A stretch of 64,000 nt of DNA from Elmis aenea. Its lineage: Eukaryota > Arthropoda > Insecta > Coleoptera > Elmidae. Positions 54,097-64,000 of the stretch are shown one piece after another; the first letter of the stretch is position 1, and each line of letters begins with the position of its first letter. The DNA lies in contig OX393581.1 in NCBI GenBank assembly GCA_947652605.1, positions 25,848,788 through 25,912,787 on the forward strand. Direction: 5' to 3'. The notes beneath the pieces were generated by a model, which made no database searches, was not told where the DNA came from, and worked only from the letters and a program-made list of their open reading frames with translations. The translations under genes and the position numbers were made by a program.

Positions 54097-54705
54097 GCTA
54101 GAATTTGATCAAGACTGTGTTTATTGCATCAAGAATCTTAAAAATTAATATTTTGCAGAGTGTTACGCGCGCCGTTGATGATTTACAGAGGAAAAATAGG
54201 GAAAAAACTGAAAAATCAAATAATAAAAGTAATTTTTGCGATCGCGTTGGCCATGAAACCGTCAGAGATAAATCGAATTTCTTCTATTTACCAATTCGCG
54301 CATATTTTGCAAGTAAAATGGTAAATAGTTTTTGAAAAAATCTTAAACGGTTCTGGAGAAAAACGAAACTCCTGCAAAAGCGTTATGTTTTGAGAAATTT
54401 GCATAGGCGTTTAACATAAAAAAAAGCAATTTTACTGGGTTTTCGTTTTTCGCGTTTTTCTTCGGGACCGTTTTAAGACATTATAAAAACTTTGCACAAC
54501 CATTTTACTTGCTAAGGATGCGCGCATTGGTAAAAAACAACTTTGATTTTATAGCAAACGCGATCGCAAAAATGACCTTTATTTTTCATTCTCAATTTTT
54601 TCCCTACTTTTCCTCTGTAAATCATTAATGGTACGTATAACTTTGCCAAACATTTATTTTTGATGTTCTTGATTTAATAAACACTGACTTGATAAGATTG
54701 TATCG
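54097..54705. mobile_element. fold-back element, about 610 bp
   Basis: Arms 54097-54270 and about 54520-54705 pair: TTTGATCAAGACTGTGTTTA, ATGATTTACAGAGGAAAAAT and TTTTTGCGATCGCGTT with their inverses. A second inverted pair lies nearer the centre (TTGCAAGTAAAATGGT and ACCATTTTACTTGC; CTTAAACGGTTC and GACCGTTTTAAG). Superfamily unknown; no target duplication is obvious. Confidence 0.8.
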
Positions 54706-55849
54706 TGACCCTCTCTTGTAAACCTTTTTAGGGTATCAATACATTACCATACTTCCCGGTAAAATTATTTGTTGTTCACTTGTTTATTACCAAACTTAAT
54801 TTTGTTGTGTATTGTAAACTTATGCTTAATTTTTGTTACAGGTAATTGGCGCATTCATATTTCCCATGCAAGTAATACTTCGAAAATTCTATTGATCTCG
54901 TGTATTGTAAGTAACAGTTGCCATAATTTATTGAAATGTAAATCTGTCTTACTATCTGTTGTCGAAGACGTAATCTGGTGTATTCCACGATGCTGAGCGC
55001 AAAGTTCTATAAACTTTGACGATAGGAACGTTATAGGTTCGTTGCTCTTTGTACTTAGATGTTCATTTCTAAGTTTTACAATTTTTACTTGGTTATCTAT
55101 AGCTTTACCATTCTGAAGCGTTTTTTTTTGTAATTATTTCGGTTGTTCATTTCACTTGAAGTTTACTTTGTTGCTTTAAATAATTAACCAATTTATTTTG
55201 ATGATAATAAAGTGTTTATCAAAACAAATCAAGTGTCTTAAACAAAATAATAAATCGTTCTCAAGTAGATTCAGCAAGTAATTAAAATGTGCTTAACAAA
55301 TTTATTCAAGGAAATTACAGTAGAGTACAAAGGAGTTGCATTATCACAGCACAACAGTGACGCCTCTCTCCTTAAAGTTAAGGTTGATATTGTTAAAACG
55401 TGCAGTCACGGTTGCGTTTATTTGATTGAAATCCGTGTAATAGACCTTTAGATGTTGAGCGCGAGTGAACCGTTATAATCGTATTATTTTCCCATTAAAA
55501 TTAAGAGCGATGAAGCACAGCTGAGCAACAACGTTCAAGCATTACGACTTTTAGCTTAAGCGAAGTTTTTCTGGTTTGTGTAAGCCATTAAGGTGAATAA
55601 TTATGTTCGTTCTAGTTTGCAGTCATTATGTAGGTGTCGTGGGTATGTTCTGTTTGTTGTTAATGTTACCTGAAGTGTCTTCTAGCAATTTTCACTTGCC
55701 TAGTTCTTTACTGCTCTTGCATGTTGGAACCATAGTTTTACACAAATTCAAACGCAGTCAGGCTATATACTATAATTTTTAATTGAAATAACCTACATTT
55801 TACACATACAAAATTTGCGTAAACCCTCCATTACTGAAAATATACATAC
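54706..55849. other. unassigned DNA with a possible short exon
   Basis: At 54842-54906 a 65-bp segment lies between a strong acceptor-like TTAATTTTTGTTACAG and a perfect GTAAGT donor. One frame is open through it. There is no neighbouring exon evidence, so this is only a note. Confidence 0.2.
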
Positions 55850-55854
55850 ATGTA

Positions 55855-56150
55855 GGTACATCGGGGGTATTACATACACGAGTGGAAAATATGCGCACGG
55901 AGCCGCGTAGCGACGGGTGCGTATTTTCACGATGGCGTAATTGCTTTACAACTCGTGTTTTGTACTGTACTTTTTCTACTATCACACAGTCATAATACTT
56001 ACGATTTTATCGATTTTTTTTGGCTAATAGTAAACATACTTGTACGTACGCTGTTAACTTTTAAGTTTGACGAGTCTACTTTGACTTTTTCTAGAAAAGT
56101 GTGCTTTTTGCCTACCGTGCCTAAAGACCCACTTACAGCAATAGTAATTT
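55855..56150 (-). repeat. dispersed repeat with CACTCGT-rich core, copy 2
   Basis: Reverse-complement partner of 20025-20320 over its whole length, including CGGCTCCGTGCGCA and AGTTGTAAAGCAATTACG. Two copies in opposite orientation 35 kb apart with similar limits suggest a defined mobile unit of about 290 bp. Its ends carry no clear inverted repeat or duplication. Confidence 0.75.
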
Positions 56151-57224
56151 AGAATAGTGGCAGTAGAAAAACGCCATGTGAGTCAACTCCAGTTTTGTTC
56201 TATCTATAGAAAAACTTGTGTCTTTTAATTTTTAGGTCATTTGGCCAATGTTTAGAGGTCGTTAAAATGGTTTAAAATTTAGAATTGTTACGTGTATGCG
56301 TTAAGCCTGCGACTCAATAAAAACAGTAACCTGTAATAACATGTTTACTGTTTTGTCTAAATTATTTCAGTACGTTGCCAACATATAACAATTTACCAAT
56401 GAAAAATTAAGGGGATTTACAATTTCAATCCTGCTGTGAGGCACTCAATTGTCGACCTCGAAACATTGGCCTGAAATTTTACAGCCACGTTTTTTTTTTT
56501 AAATAAATAGAAAAAAAATGAGCAGTGTCCATTAACATTTAAAAAATTGTAAATAAGGACCACCCTAATATACATTTTTACATTAGTTTCGATGGGCTGA
56601 AAATCGCTGTAATTTGGTTATTTCAAAATAAACACTGTTGATTTTCAGTTTTACGGGGATAATTCTATTTTCATTATCATTTCAAAAATGTAAAAACATT
56701 TGCGTTTGAAACAACGAAGTTACAGCCATTTCGGGCGAACACGACTAATCAACATTTTTGCTCAGAGTTGGTAAACGGTTCGTAAAAGCGGGGTATATTT
56801 TTTTATTATCTGCATTAAAACGGTCAAATATAAGGCAACAAAAATTACTTTAAAAAGCAAACTAAAGTTCGCGAAAATTTTTAATTTAAACCTAACATAT
56901 CTAGCAAACATATGTTCAAGATAAGGACGCGGAAAATTCCAAAAAAATCATCATTTTTTAAAGTATTTTTGATTAGCGATGTTTTCGAAGTTATTAATGC
57001 TAGCTGAATGAAAATTTCAGGAATTTTGGCTCATAGTATAGAATATATCTTTTTAATATTTTAAGGACAAGAAAATTTGGTTTACCTTGAAAAAAAAATG
57101 TTTTGCATTTATTTTTCTTTTCCATGCTTGTAATGTTTTAAGGGACGCTTTTTAAAATTATAATGTTTAAGAGCGTATGCCTTATACCTTTGCAGTTACG
57201 TGCTCAAAAAATACTGATGTTCTG
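56151..57224. other. unassigned, partly repetitive DNA
   Basis: GGACCACCCTAATATAC at 56563 is a degenerate fold-back-type terminus. 56980-57090 resembles 53150-53265. No gene recognised. Confidence 0.4.
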
Positions 57225-57627
57225 TTGGAATATAATAAAACACAATTAGCCAACTTATAAACTGTCAATTACCACAGCGATCGTGTTTTGTCAAGTCAAA
57301 TACAACGATTTTGTAAAAAAATAATAAATAATTTTTAAACTCAATTTTTTCAAAATGGTTTCGGTGTATACTTATTTTTTTAATGCACTATCGGATTTAG
57401 AATTTAATTCTATGTCAGAATCAATAAAAAAAGTATACAATGTAATTTCAACAAAAAAAAAATAAAAAAATTCGATCGCCAGTCTGACATATTCATCGTT
57501 GAAAAAACACTTGAACGTCATTCGGTAGATAATTTTTGACGATTTACAAAAATATAAGGTTTATAGGGGTTTACTTTTAAAATAACAGTTATAGGGGTGC
57601 GACAGTCAAACTGAATCACCCAGTATA
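57225..57627 (+). repeat. dispersed repeat C, copy 2
   Basis: Partner of 48800-49167, ending with the same GTGCGACAGTCAAACTGAAT and CACCCAGTATA. It has a short local duplication of the TATAGGGGT motif near its 3' end (57558 and 57592) that the other copy lacks. Confidence 0.8.
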
Positions 57628-59020
57628 AGACGTTAAAAATAACTGAATATAATAGAGCAATAACAGACTTGAATCTAAGATTTTTCATTTACTTTTAAGG
57701 TTGTGTTTTTCTCCATATAATTGCCTTCAAATGCAATATAATCTACGCTGAAAATTGTATGTTTAATTTAATTTTAGAACAAAGTGTCACGAACTACACC
57801 CGACGATTATTTCAACTAATTGGGCCATTTATAATTTCTTAAACTCACATCTTTTACAGCGCTGTTTAAGTTAACCATTAATACAACTGTAAGAATATTA
57901 TCAGTAAATTACAAATACAGTTAAGCTTGAAATAAATTGCCCCCAGTTAAATATAAGAGGTCCTGATATAGCAGCCATCTATTGTTGTAGTTAAGCTACG
58001 AAGGATGGCCGTTTTGCTGTACAGATATCGTAAATGTGTGGTGTTAGGTTCTGGCAAAGCTGCCGGCAGCTAAGTGCACATTGCACATGGAAATTATGCA
58101 GTTATATTCGATAACCAATTGCGGCACTGCAATTTCCTTGCTCTGCTCAAGTGAGAAATTTGATATAGACAGATTCAGTACGACCGTACCATACCCACAC
58201 AATTTATTCTGTGTTCAAATATAGATCTTTAGACTTTAGACGAAGCAGTCAGATATGAGTTTTATGTAGTATAAATCATGAAGAATTGCAGTAGTACTAA
58301 TTTTTTTAAAGTTCATCTTTAAAATTTATGCAATTATTGTAACCAAAATTTACAAGGCCTTATAAACTTTGTACGAGCTAAATGATTTACATTGACTTGG
58401 CGCACCATGTGTAATTAATTATTTTGCGTTTCAACGTGGAATTATTTATTAATTATTTTAAAGGTAAAACAACTATACAGGGATTATTTTTTCAGAACAT
58501 TTTAAACCCTTGATTAATATCCATTTACTGGCTGTTCTGAAAAAATATTTTCATTCACCGGATCTAATCAAACGAGTGTTGTGTCTACATTTTCCCGTTG
58601 GTCAGTTGTTTTTCACGTTTAAATATTTGAAGCGATAAAGTCTCCACAGGGAACTACATGCATTTAGTTAGTAGCTGGAACTGTAGGGCGTGCTAAACTT
58701 TACCTTTCATTAAAATTTATGGAATCGAACCCTTCATGTTATTCAACAGAGATTAGGTATACTTTAAACCTTTTTATTCCATACAAATTAATGTTATACG
58801 CAAAATTAATAAGCAAATGTTTGGAGAAACTATTAATTCTCGATAAAAAATAAACCTGTTTGCTACGAAGTAATTGTGAAAAATAAAAATCGAATACTGT
58901 CTCAATTTCCAATTTCCAAAAGGGGCTTTAGGATTTTAAATGCCGATAACAACAGATTGGCTGTTTGTATTCTGGTGAAGTTTTATTTACCCTAATTTAA
59001 GTTATATACAAGTCTAACTA
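57628..59020. other. unassigned DNA
   Basis: The part 57960-58200 is of higher complexity (GGCAAAGCTGCCGGCAGC and other low-AT runs) and matches no repeat I noticed here. No ORF or splice structure supports a gene. Confidence 0.35.
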
Positions 59021-59021
59021 T

Positions 59022-59300
59022 GGCGTAGCTGTACCAAGAAGAACGTGCTGAAATCATTAAAACTTAATATGAAAATGGGCGTCCAAAAAAAAAAAGAAAT
59101 CCATCTATAAATTCGTGATTTTTTGGTGCATTTAATAGTCCTACTCAACAACCTATTCAAAATTTACTGAAAAAATTGATGAAACTGGATCGTTTATTAA
59201 TAAACCACCTCCAGGGAGACGAAAAACTGTACGCTCTGCTGAGAACGTTGCTGCTGTACGTGTATCGCAAATGACCCGTCAACATTAATTTTCAGGAGTC
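59022..59300 (+). pseudogene. decayed Tc1/mariner-type transposase, N-terminal part
   Basis: Plus-strand fragments read YQEERAEIIKT, YENGRPKK, FGAFNSPTQQPIQNLLKKFDE, TGSFINKPPPGRRKTVRSAE and NVAAVRVSQ in changing frames. This is the paired helix-turn-helix region of a transposase family widespread in arthropods. The catalytic part lies at 60163-60548, separated by about 860 bp of inserted DNA. Confidence 0.75.
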
Positions 59301-60158
59301 TAGGAACATTCTTTGCCTACAAAATTCTTCGCCGCCACAATTCTTCGCCGCCACAATGTTTTGCCGCATGCAAGCATATTACAAATTTTATTTGTAAATG
59401 TTATTGTTTTTATTTATAACGTAATTTTTACGTTTTTTCGATTATCCACTCAAATGCAACGTCGGAAAGAATTTTTACCTTGATGACAACTCCTTGGCGA
59501 AAAGAACGAAATAAATTGTTCCTAAAAATTTTAGAAGCTGAGTTAATGTTGAAAGAAAATTATAAAATGTCCTGCAAGGAGTTATTTTGAAAACCAAAAA
59601 CGTTAAACATATCAAAAAATGCAGTAAGGAACGAAAAATATTAAAGAGGATTGCACAGGGTGGTCCAAATTTGATAGGATTACATAGGTGTCTTTTGATA
59701 CAAACTCAGAACCGTTTTCAAAAAGATTCTATCATTTCTGTTTTTTGTCATATTTATATCTCCGTTATTGCTGTAAATATCGAAAAAATGTATGGAGATT
59801 AGTTTTAGATATGTTTATGTAGAATTTAATGGTACAAATAAAAAATAGGCTAGTTTGTAACTTGCGTATTATTAAAAAAAATTTAAGGTAGTGTTCCATG
59901 GTCGAGGTAGCGAAATTACATACCTCAAATACTACTCTTTTTAATTATTAAAACTGATCATTTTGTGTAGAATGGTGAAGCTTAAAAAATTGAACCTTTC
60001 TGTAACCGAAATTAACCGTTATGTTTATTATTATTAATAAAATTTCGTTCCGGTTACGGGTTCGATTTTTAAATCCTGCAGTTTTTCGTTCTGGTTTCAG
60101 TTCTGTTAAAAATACCGGTTAATTTCGGTTTTCGGTTCGGTTCCAGTTCGACTCTCTG
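59301..60158. mobile_element. insertions inside the transposase fossil
   Basis: A 16-bp tandem repeat (ATTCTTCGCCGCCACA, twice, 59325-59357) lies near the left. ACAGGGTGGTCCAAATTTGA at about 59656 is a fold-back-type terminus. From about 59995 to 60158 a CCGAAATTAACCGGT-rich stretch ends, in reverse complement, with CAGAGAGTCGAACTGGAACC, a hAT-like end placed directly before the resumed transposase reading frame. Left limits are not defined. Confidence 0.45.
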
Positions 60159-60162
60159 GTTA

Positions 60163-60548
60163 TAATGCGATGATTACATTTTTTTTGTGGCTTCAACCTA
60201 ATGGAATTGACATTTTCGATATTTATTTTCAACAAGATCTTGCTACTAGCCATACAACACGAGCGAACATAGCGTTATAACGTACGATATATCCTGTACG
60301 TGTAATTTCACGAAATGGTAATGTGAATCGTCTGCCAAGATCTTGCGACTTGACACCGTTGGATTTTTGTCTTTGGGGCTATTTGAAAAGTAAAGTTAAC
60401 CAGAAAACATTCCTGACTTAAAAGATAACATCCGGGCCGCCACAAGAGAGATTAATGTCCCAATGATTGAAAATGTCATACAAAATTATGATGTTCGTAT
60501 CAATGTCTGTCAACATAGCCATGGAGGACATAATCGATGATACATTCA
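60163..60548 (+). pseudogene. decayed Tc1/mariner-type transposase, C-terminal part
   Basis: Reading with frameshifts: YNAMITFFLWLQPNGIDI, then YFQQDLATSHTTRANIAL (the second catalytic Asp in FQQD), RNGNVNRLPRSCDLTPLDFC (third catalytic Asp in TPLD), LWGYLKSKVNQ, LKDNIRAATREINVPMIENV and INVCQHSHGGH. This is the normal C-terminal order for the family whose N-terminus is at 59022. Stops and frameshifts abolish function. A poly(A) run of 18 A follows at about 60551. Confidence 0.82.
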
Positions 60549-60568
60549 TTAAAAAAAAAAAAAAAAAC

Positions 60569-62397
60569 AGGTAGTTGTGTTTAAAATACAACATTCCAAA
60601 GACCCCTTTGAAAACCTCTATATGTTTGTGGTTTCAGGTAAAGATTAATGCATTTATTTAAATAATAATGTTACTATTACAATAGAAGTTGGAAATGTAT
60701 CATTGTTCGCTGTATTTAAACGTCAGTTGGTTACACATTCGTGTGATATATTGTGTATATCGCACTTTCCCTACAGAAATCCGTCTTTAGCTGTTGACAA
60801 AAACTTGACCAATGACAGTAGCAACGCGATAAAGCGTCTCCTGCGGTTAGAATTACCAACCGTACAAAAACTAAGCCGTAAAATATACCCCAGCAACAAA
60901 AACTCCGTCTCTGATACTTTGTGAACTTGGAAAGATTTCGTTGTCGTTGCGTTAAAGGGCATCGGTAAGATAAAATGTCGGTCAGATAGGATAATTGCGC
61001 TTTTTTAAAGTTTGTTTGCAGTATTTTTGGTTGTAAAACAATGTGTCTAATAATTTAAACAAGTTTAATTAAATGTCTCTTATCTTTTTTCGAAGAACAT
61101 CTTTTACAAATGCTAGGCCAGTTTCAAGTATCTCGTTTCTTCGAAAGTTTCGTAACGGGTCCACTACAAGAGTTCCTTAAACAAAGAAGATAGGTGAATT
61201 TTAATTAAGCTTCTTTAAGGTAATAAGTGAATTGTTTAAATAATTAAAGCATTTTATGTGGTGCATAGTTTTATAGATTGCATTCTGTTAGCTTAAACAA
61301 AACTAACTTTTCACATAAGACTTTCAACAACCGAAATTTCGTATTGTTTTATTAACTCTAAACTGATTGCTTGGTAGGCTCTTATATTTTTAAAACTTTG
61401 TAACTTTCTATGCAATGAAATAAAGTCAAATGTATTAATAATTCATGAAATAATCAACCCTCTTCTCACTTTCACTTACCATGAATCGTATTGAGATGGA
61501 AGAGTTGATAATTTGCTATGCAAATACTGTGTTGGTGAGTCGAATTGCTAATTTACAGCCATAAGGATAGACTTCAATATTTCAGACCAAAGCGAGAGAT
61601 AAAATCCTTTCGATACAAAAACTTTCTAAAATCCAACAGTTAAACTTATTTCTTGGATAAATGTTTGGATTATTAAAGTAGGTAATTCATTTTAAGTACA
61701 GATGTATACAATTTATTAAATATTCACTTTTTTTTGCGAAGAATTGCCTCTTCAAGTAAATATACTTATATTAGTTTATAGACTCTCGACTGTTTCCTGT
61801 GTAAAGTGTTATTTAATTATTTATTATTTACATGCAGCTGTCTTACGAACGACTCGTATTATCATAACCAAATCAAATATTCGTATTTGTAAACCCTTCA
61901 AACTTATCAACATTTTCTCTAGACATTTATTTATAAAAATTTCTGTTTGTATTTTTTCGTACTTTTTACATCTAGTCGCATAAGTCTTACTGGCATGGGG
62001 ATTTCTTTATCACTATAGTACTAATCCCGTTGTCATGGCTTCAAAACCTTTCAAGAGGTGGTCTCTTGCAGGCGTTTGAAATCTGATAACAGATCATCTT
62101 TTCAAAGTAAAAGAAGATTCGAGTGTTTGTGTGTGTTTGTGATATCCGTACGAAAATGTAGAAAAATTAATTAAACTCGTCTTGTGTTAAAGCAATTAGA
62201 GGAACTTGTGGAAATATCTTTGAAAGGGTAATCGTTTGATAAAACTAAAAGAGGAAAATAGGTCCAAGATTATTCTGTTTTAAATTGATAGCAGTTGACC
62301 AGAGAGTTGCTTTAACATACTAATTATTAAGCTATTTACAGTTTTTTTTTTAATATGCATTATTTGTGGCACCATATATTTAATAATCTCTTATTAT
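60569..62397. other. about 1.8 kb without supported features
   Basis: ORFs of 60-79 codons on both strands (for example 60703-60924 and 61744-61983) have no recognised motif. No repeat with a partner in this window was noticed. Confidence 0.4.
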
Positions 62398-62405
62398 GTC
62401 ACGGC

Positions 62406-62679
62406 CAGGGTTGCCACACGTCCTACTTTCGGTAGGACAGTCCTACAATTACGATAGATGTCCTACGTCCTACACGCAAGCGTAATTGTCCTACATTGTA
62501 CATGGCGATAATTTTTAAACAAATACAGTAGGATTTTCTTTTTTTGCTCTTCACAACAAAATGACCCATGCGACGATTTTTTTTTTTGCTCTTCACAACA
62601 AAATGACCCATGCGTTTTTTTTTTTTTTTGCTTTACAAAAATGTCCTACAATTGAGCATCTCAACATGTGGCAACCCTA
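62406..62679. mobile_element. hAT-like MITE, 274 bp, TSD GTCAC(G/A)GC
   Basis: The ends CAGGGTTGCCACACGTCCTA and (reverse complement) TAGGGTTGCCACATGTTGAG. The 8-bp flanks GTCACGGC (62398-62405) and GTCACAGC (62680-62687) differ at one base. Inside are several GTCCTAC/GTAGGAC motifs and a 42-bp direct repeat (GCTCTTCACAACAAAATGAC, then CCATGCG, at 62546 and 62588) separated by T-runs. The minus-strand ORF 62423-62611 is a by-product of this repeat. No transposase. Confidence 0.85.
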
Positions 62680-62989
62680 GTCACAGCTATATTGAGTTTC
62701 GTGGTTTATTGCTTTCGAGCTAAAATATGTATTCGGGCGGGGGTCATTACAGTTAGTTGAAATTTGCACTGCAATAGTAGATTAGCGCTATTGTGTGAAT
62801 ATGTAAATGGGAACGGTATATATACGAATGCTGCCCGTATAAAACAACAAATAGGTGTTAAAGTTTGCAAGCAATGAGATATATAGTGTACGCAACCTGC
62901 TTGTAATTTCTTTTTAGCGTAGCTGTTAATGTTTTTACCTAATAAGAGAACTATTTGGAAACTAAGGTATATAACCTAGCTGCAAACAT

Positions 62990-63890
62990 ACAGCGTCAAA
63001 AAGTTTGCAACAAATGGAAACAATTTTTATTATCGATTATCAGAAATTTTAACTCTGATTAAAGTTTGTGCATTGGCTTAAACAAGTTATAAGTTTAAAA
63101 AAAAGTTAAATAAAAATTCATATTAGGTAGTACACCAGATTTTAGCGAATTTAGAAATATTCACAAGAGTAAAATAGATACCCTTTACAAAAAAATCGAA
63201 GAAAAAAGTTCTTTGGAATTTAAAAATAAGAGTAAAACGATTTCCAGTTTTTATTTTATAGCAATTTAAACATTCAAAAGTCTGCAACAAATGGAAAATT
63301 TTTGCTTTGATTTCCCAGAACGATTTAAACTTAAACGTAAGAATGATAAAATTACATTTTTATCATAAAAAAAAAACAAAAATTTGTAGGAAAAGATGAA
63401 ATTATAACTTTTCTATTTCCTTTCAATTGTTCAAAAACTATTGCTGACTGCCCTCATAGCATACTTAAGAATATTGCGTTGTCCTAATAATTAACAATAA
63501 AATCTTAGAAAATCTTAATTTTCGGCATAAAAAAGGCTTAATATTTTTAAAGGATAATTAAATTTTTTATTAGACTGTAAAAATATATGGGGTGTTTTAT
63601 TTTTAAGAAAAATTTGTTATCGATTTTTAAAGTTTCACAAGTTTGACCAATCGTAAAAAATATTTAAAAAACGTAGCTAGTGCAAAGTATTAATTAATGT
63701 TTTGTCAATCAAAATTTTAAACGAATTTCCAGTGCCACTTCAAAGTTTTTAAATGTTGAAAGTGCTGTATCGCTCAAAATTATCATTAAAATATAAATTT
63801 CACGATAACGGTTGACTTTTGAAATAAATTTAAAGAAGAATTCAAAAATATTAAAATATACAAAGTGTTCTGTTTAAAATTTCAAAGTTT
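62990..63890 (+). repeat. degenerate tandem modules
   Basis: AAAAGTCTGCAACAAATGGAAA-type blocks occur at about 63000 and 63277 (spacing about 280 bp). AAATATATGGGGTGTTTTAT at about 63585 and AAATATACAAAGTGTTCTGT at about 63855 repeat the module seen at 35.9-36.3 kb. The array is strongly diverged and its limits are approximate. Confidence 0.45.
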
Positions 63891-64000
63891 GTTTTCGGTT
63901 GAACCGGAAGTCTTATTCCAACCTCAATATTTTCATCGAATCCGAAACATACGATAACGGTCAAATAACAAATAACATTGTATTATCTTTAATAATGTTC

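Noticed and set aside
1..64000. CRISPR arrays, operons, ribosome binding sites, riboswitches
   Set aside because: The sequence is eukaryotic in character; repeats are transposon parts and not regularly spaced spacers.
1..64000. tRNA genes
   Set aside because: I looked for GGTTCRANYCC-type B boxes with a matching A box and acceptor stem and found none convincing by eye; a tRNAscan run would be decisive.

Overview
The window reads as AT-rich, repeat-dominated nuclear DNA from a metazoan, most likely an insect. A beetle is a guess, not something the sequence shows. The evidence is an intact mariner transposase, several decayed Tc1/mariner-type transposases of arthropod-like families, two kinds of non-LTR reverse transcriptase, and a dense population of short hAT-like, PIF/Harbinger-like and fold-back elements. 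I found no multi-exon host gene, no rRNA and no convincing tRNA. The window is probably intergenic or the inside of a large intron. There is no prokaryotic-style gene organisation.

Layout. 1-121: 3' tail of a LINE whose longer copy is at 16.1-17.7 kb. 885-1463: a palindromic element with a hAT-like MITE inside it (exact 8-bp target duplication). 2728-6874: a nest of transposons. The outermost is a fold-back element with termini TACAGGGTGACAATAA that still holds a decayed DDE transposase. Into it went a hAT-like element (itself containing a LINE fragment) and an intact mariner. 8.2-9.2 kb: a transposase fossil. 9.3-9.6 kb: an insertion with a 13-bp duplication and a hammerhead-ribozyme-like core. 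14.5-15.0 kb: a hAT-like element built from repeated GCTAGC modules. 16.0-18.1 kb: a fold-back element split by the LINE. 24.4-27.2 kb: a transposase fossil, a 1.5-kb fold-back and half of a hAT-like element. 28.4-29.4 kb: a complete fold-back of the outermost type seen at 2.7 kb. 29.70-29.88 kb: a candidate short secreted peptide. 30.4, 33.0-33.7, 34.0-34.4, 34.7-35.1, 38.1-39.1, 42.6-43.6, 43.8-44.3, 47.1-48.2, 54.1-54.7 and 62.4-62.7 kb: further MITEs and fold-backs. 36.6-37.1 kb: a LINE fossil. 51.5-52.9 and 59.0-60.5 kb: transposase fossils interrupted by insertions.

The elements do not act as a pathway. They record successive invasions whose order can be read from nesting. The youngest-looking events are the mariner at 5146-6436 (open 347-codon transposase, full D,D34D triad), the LINE at 16129-17657 (uninterrupted ORF, 7-bp duplication) and the hAT-like MITEs with perfect 8-bp duplications. 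The older layer is transposase genes full of stops and frameshifts. The most unusual items are hAT-like elements whose interiors are almost pure simple or modular repeats, a fold-back that retains a relic of its likely transposase, and the hammerhead-like core. The only plausible host-type coding features are two small ORFs, at 29704-29880 and 27778-28044, both uncertain.
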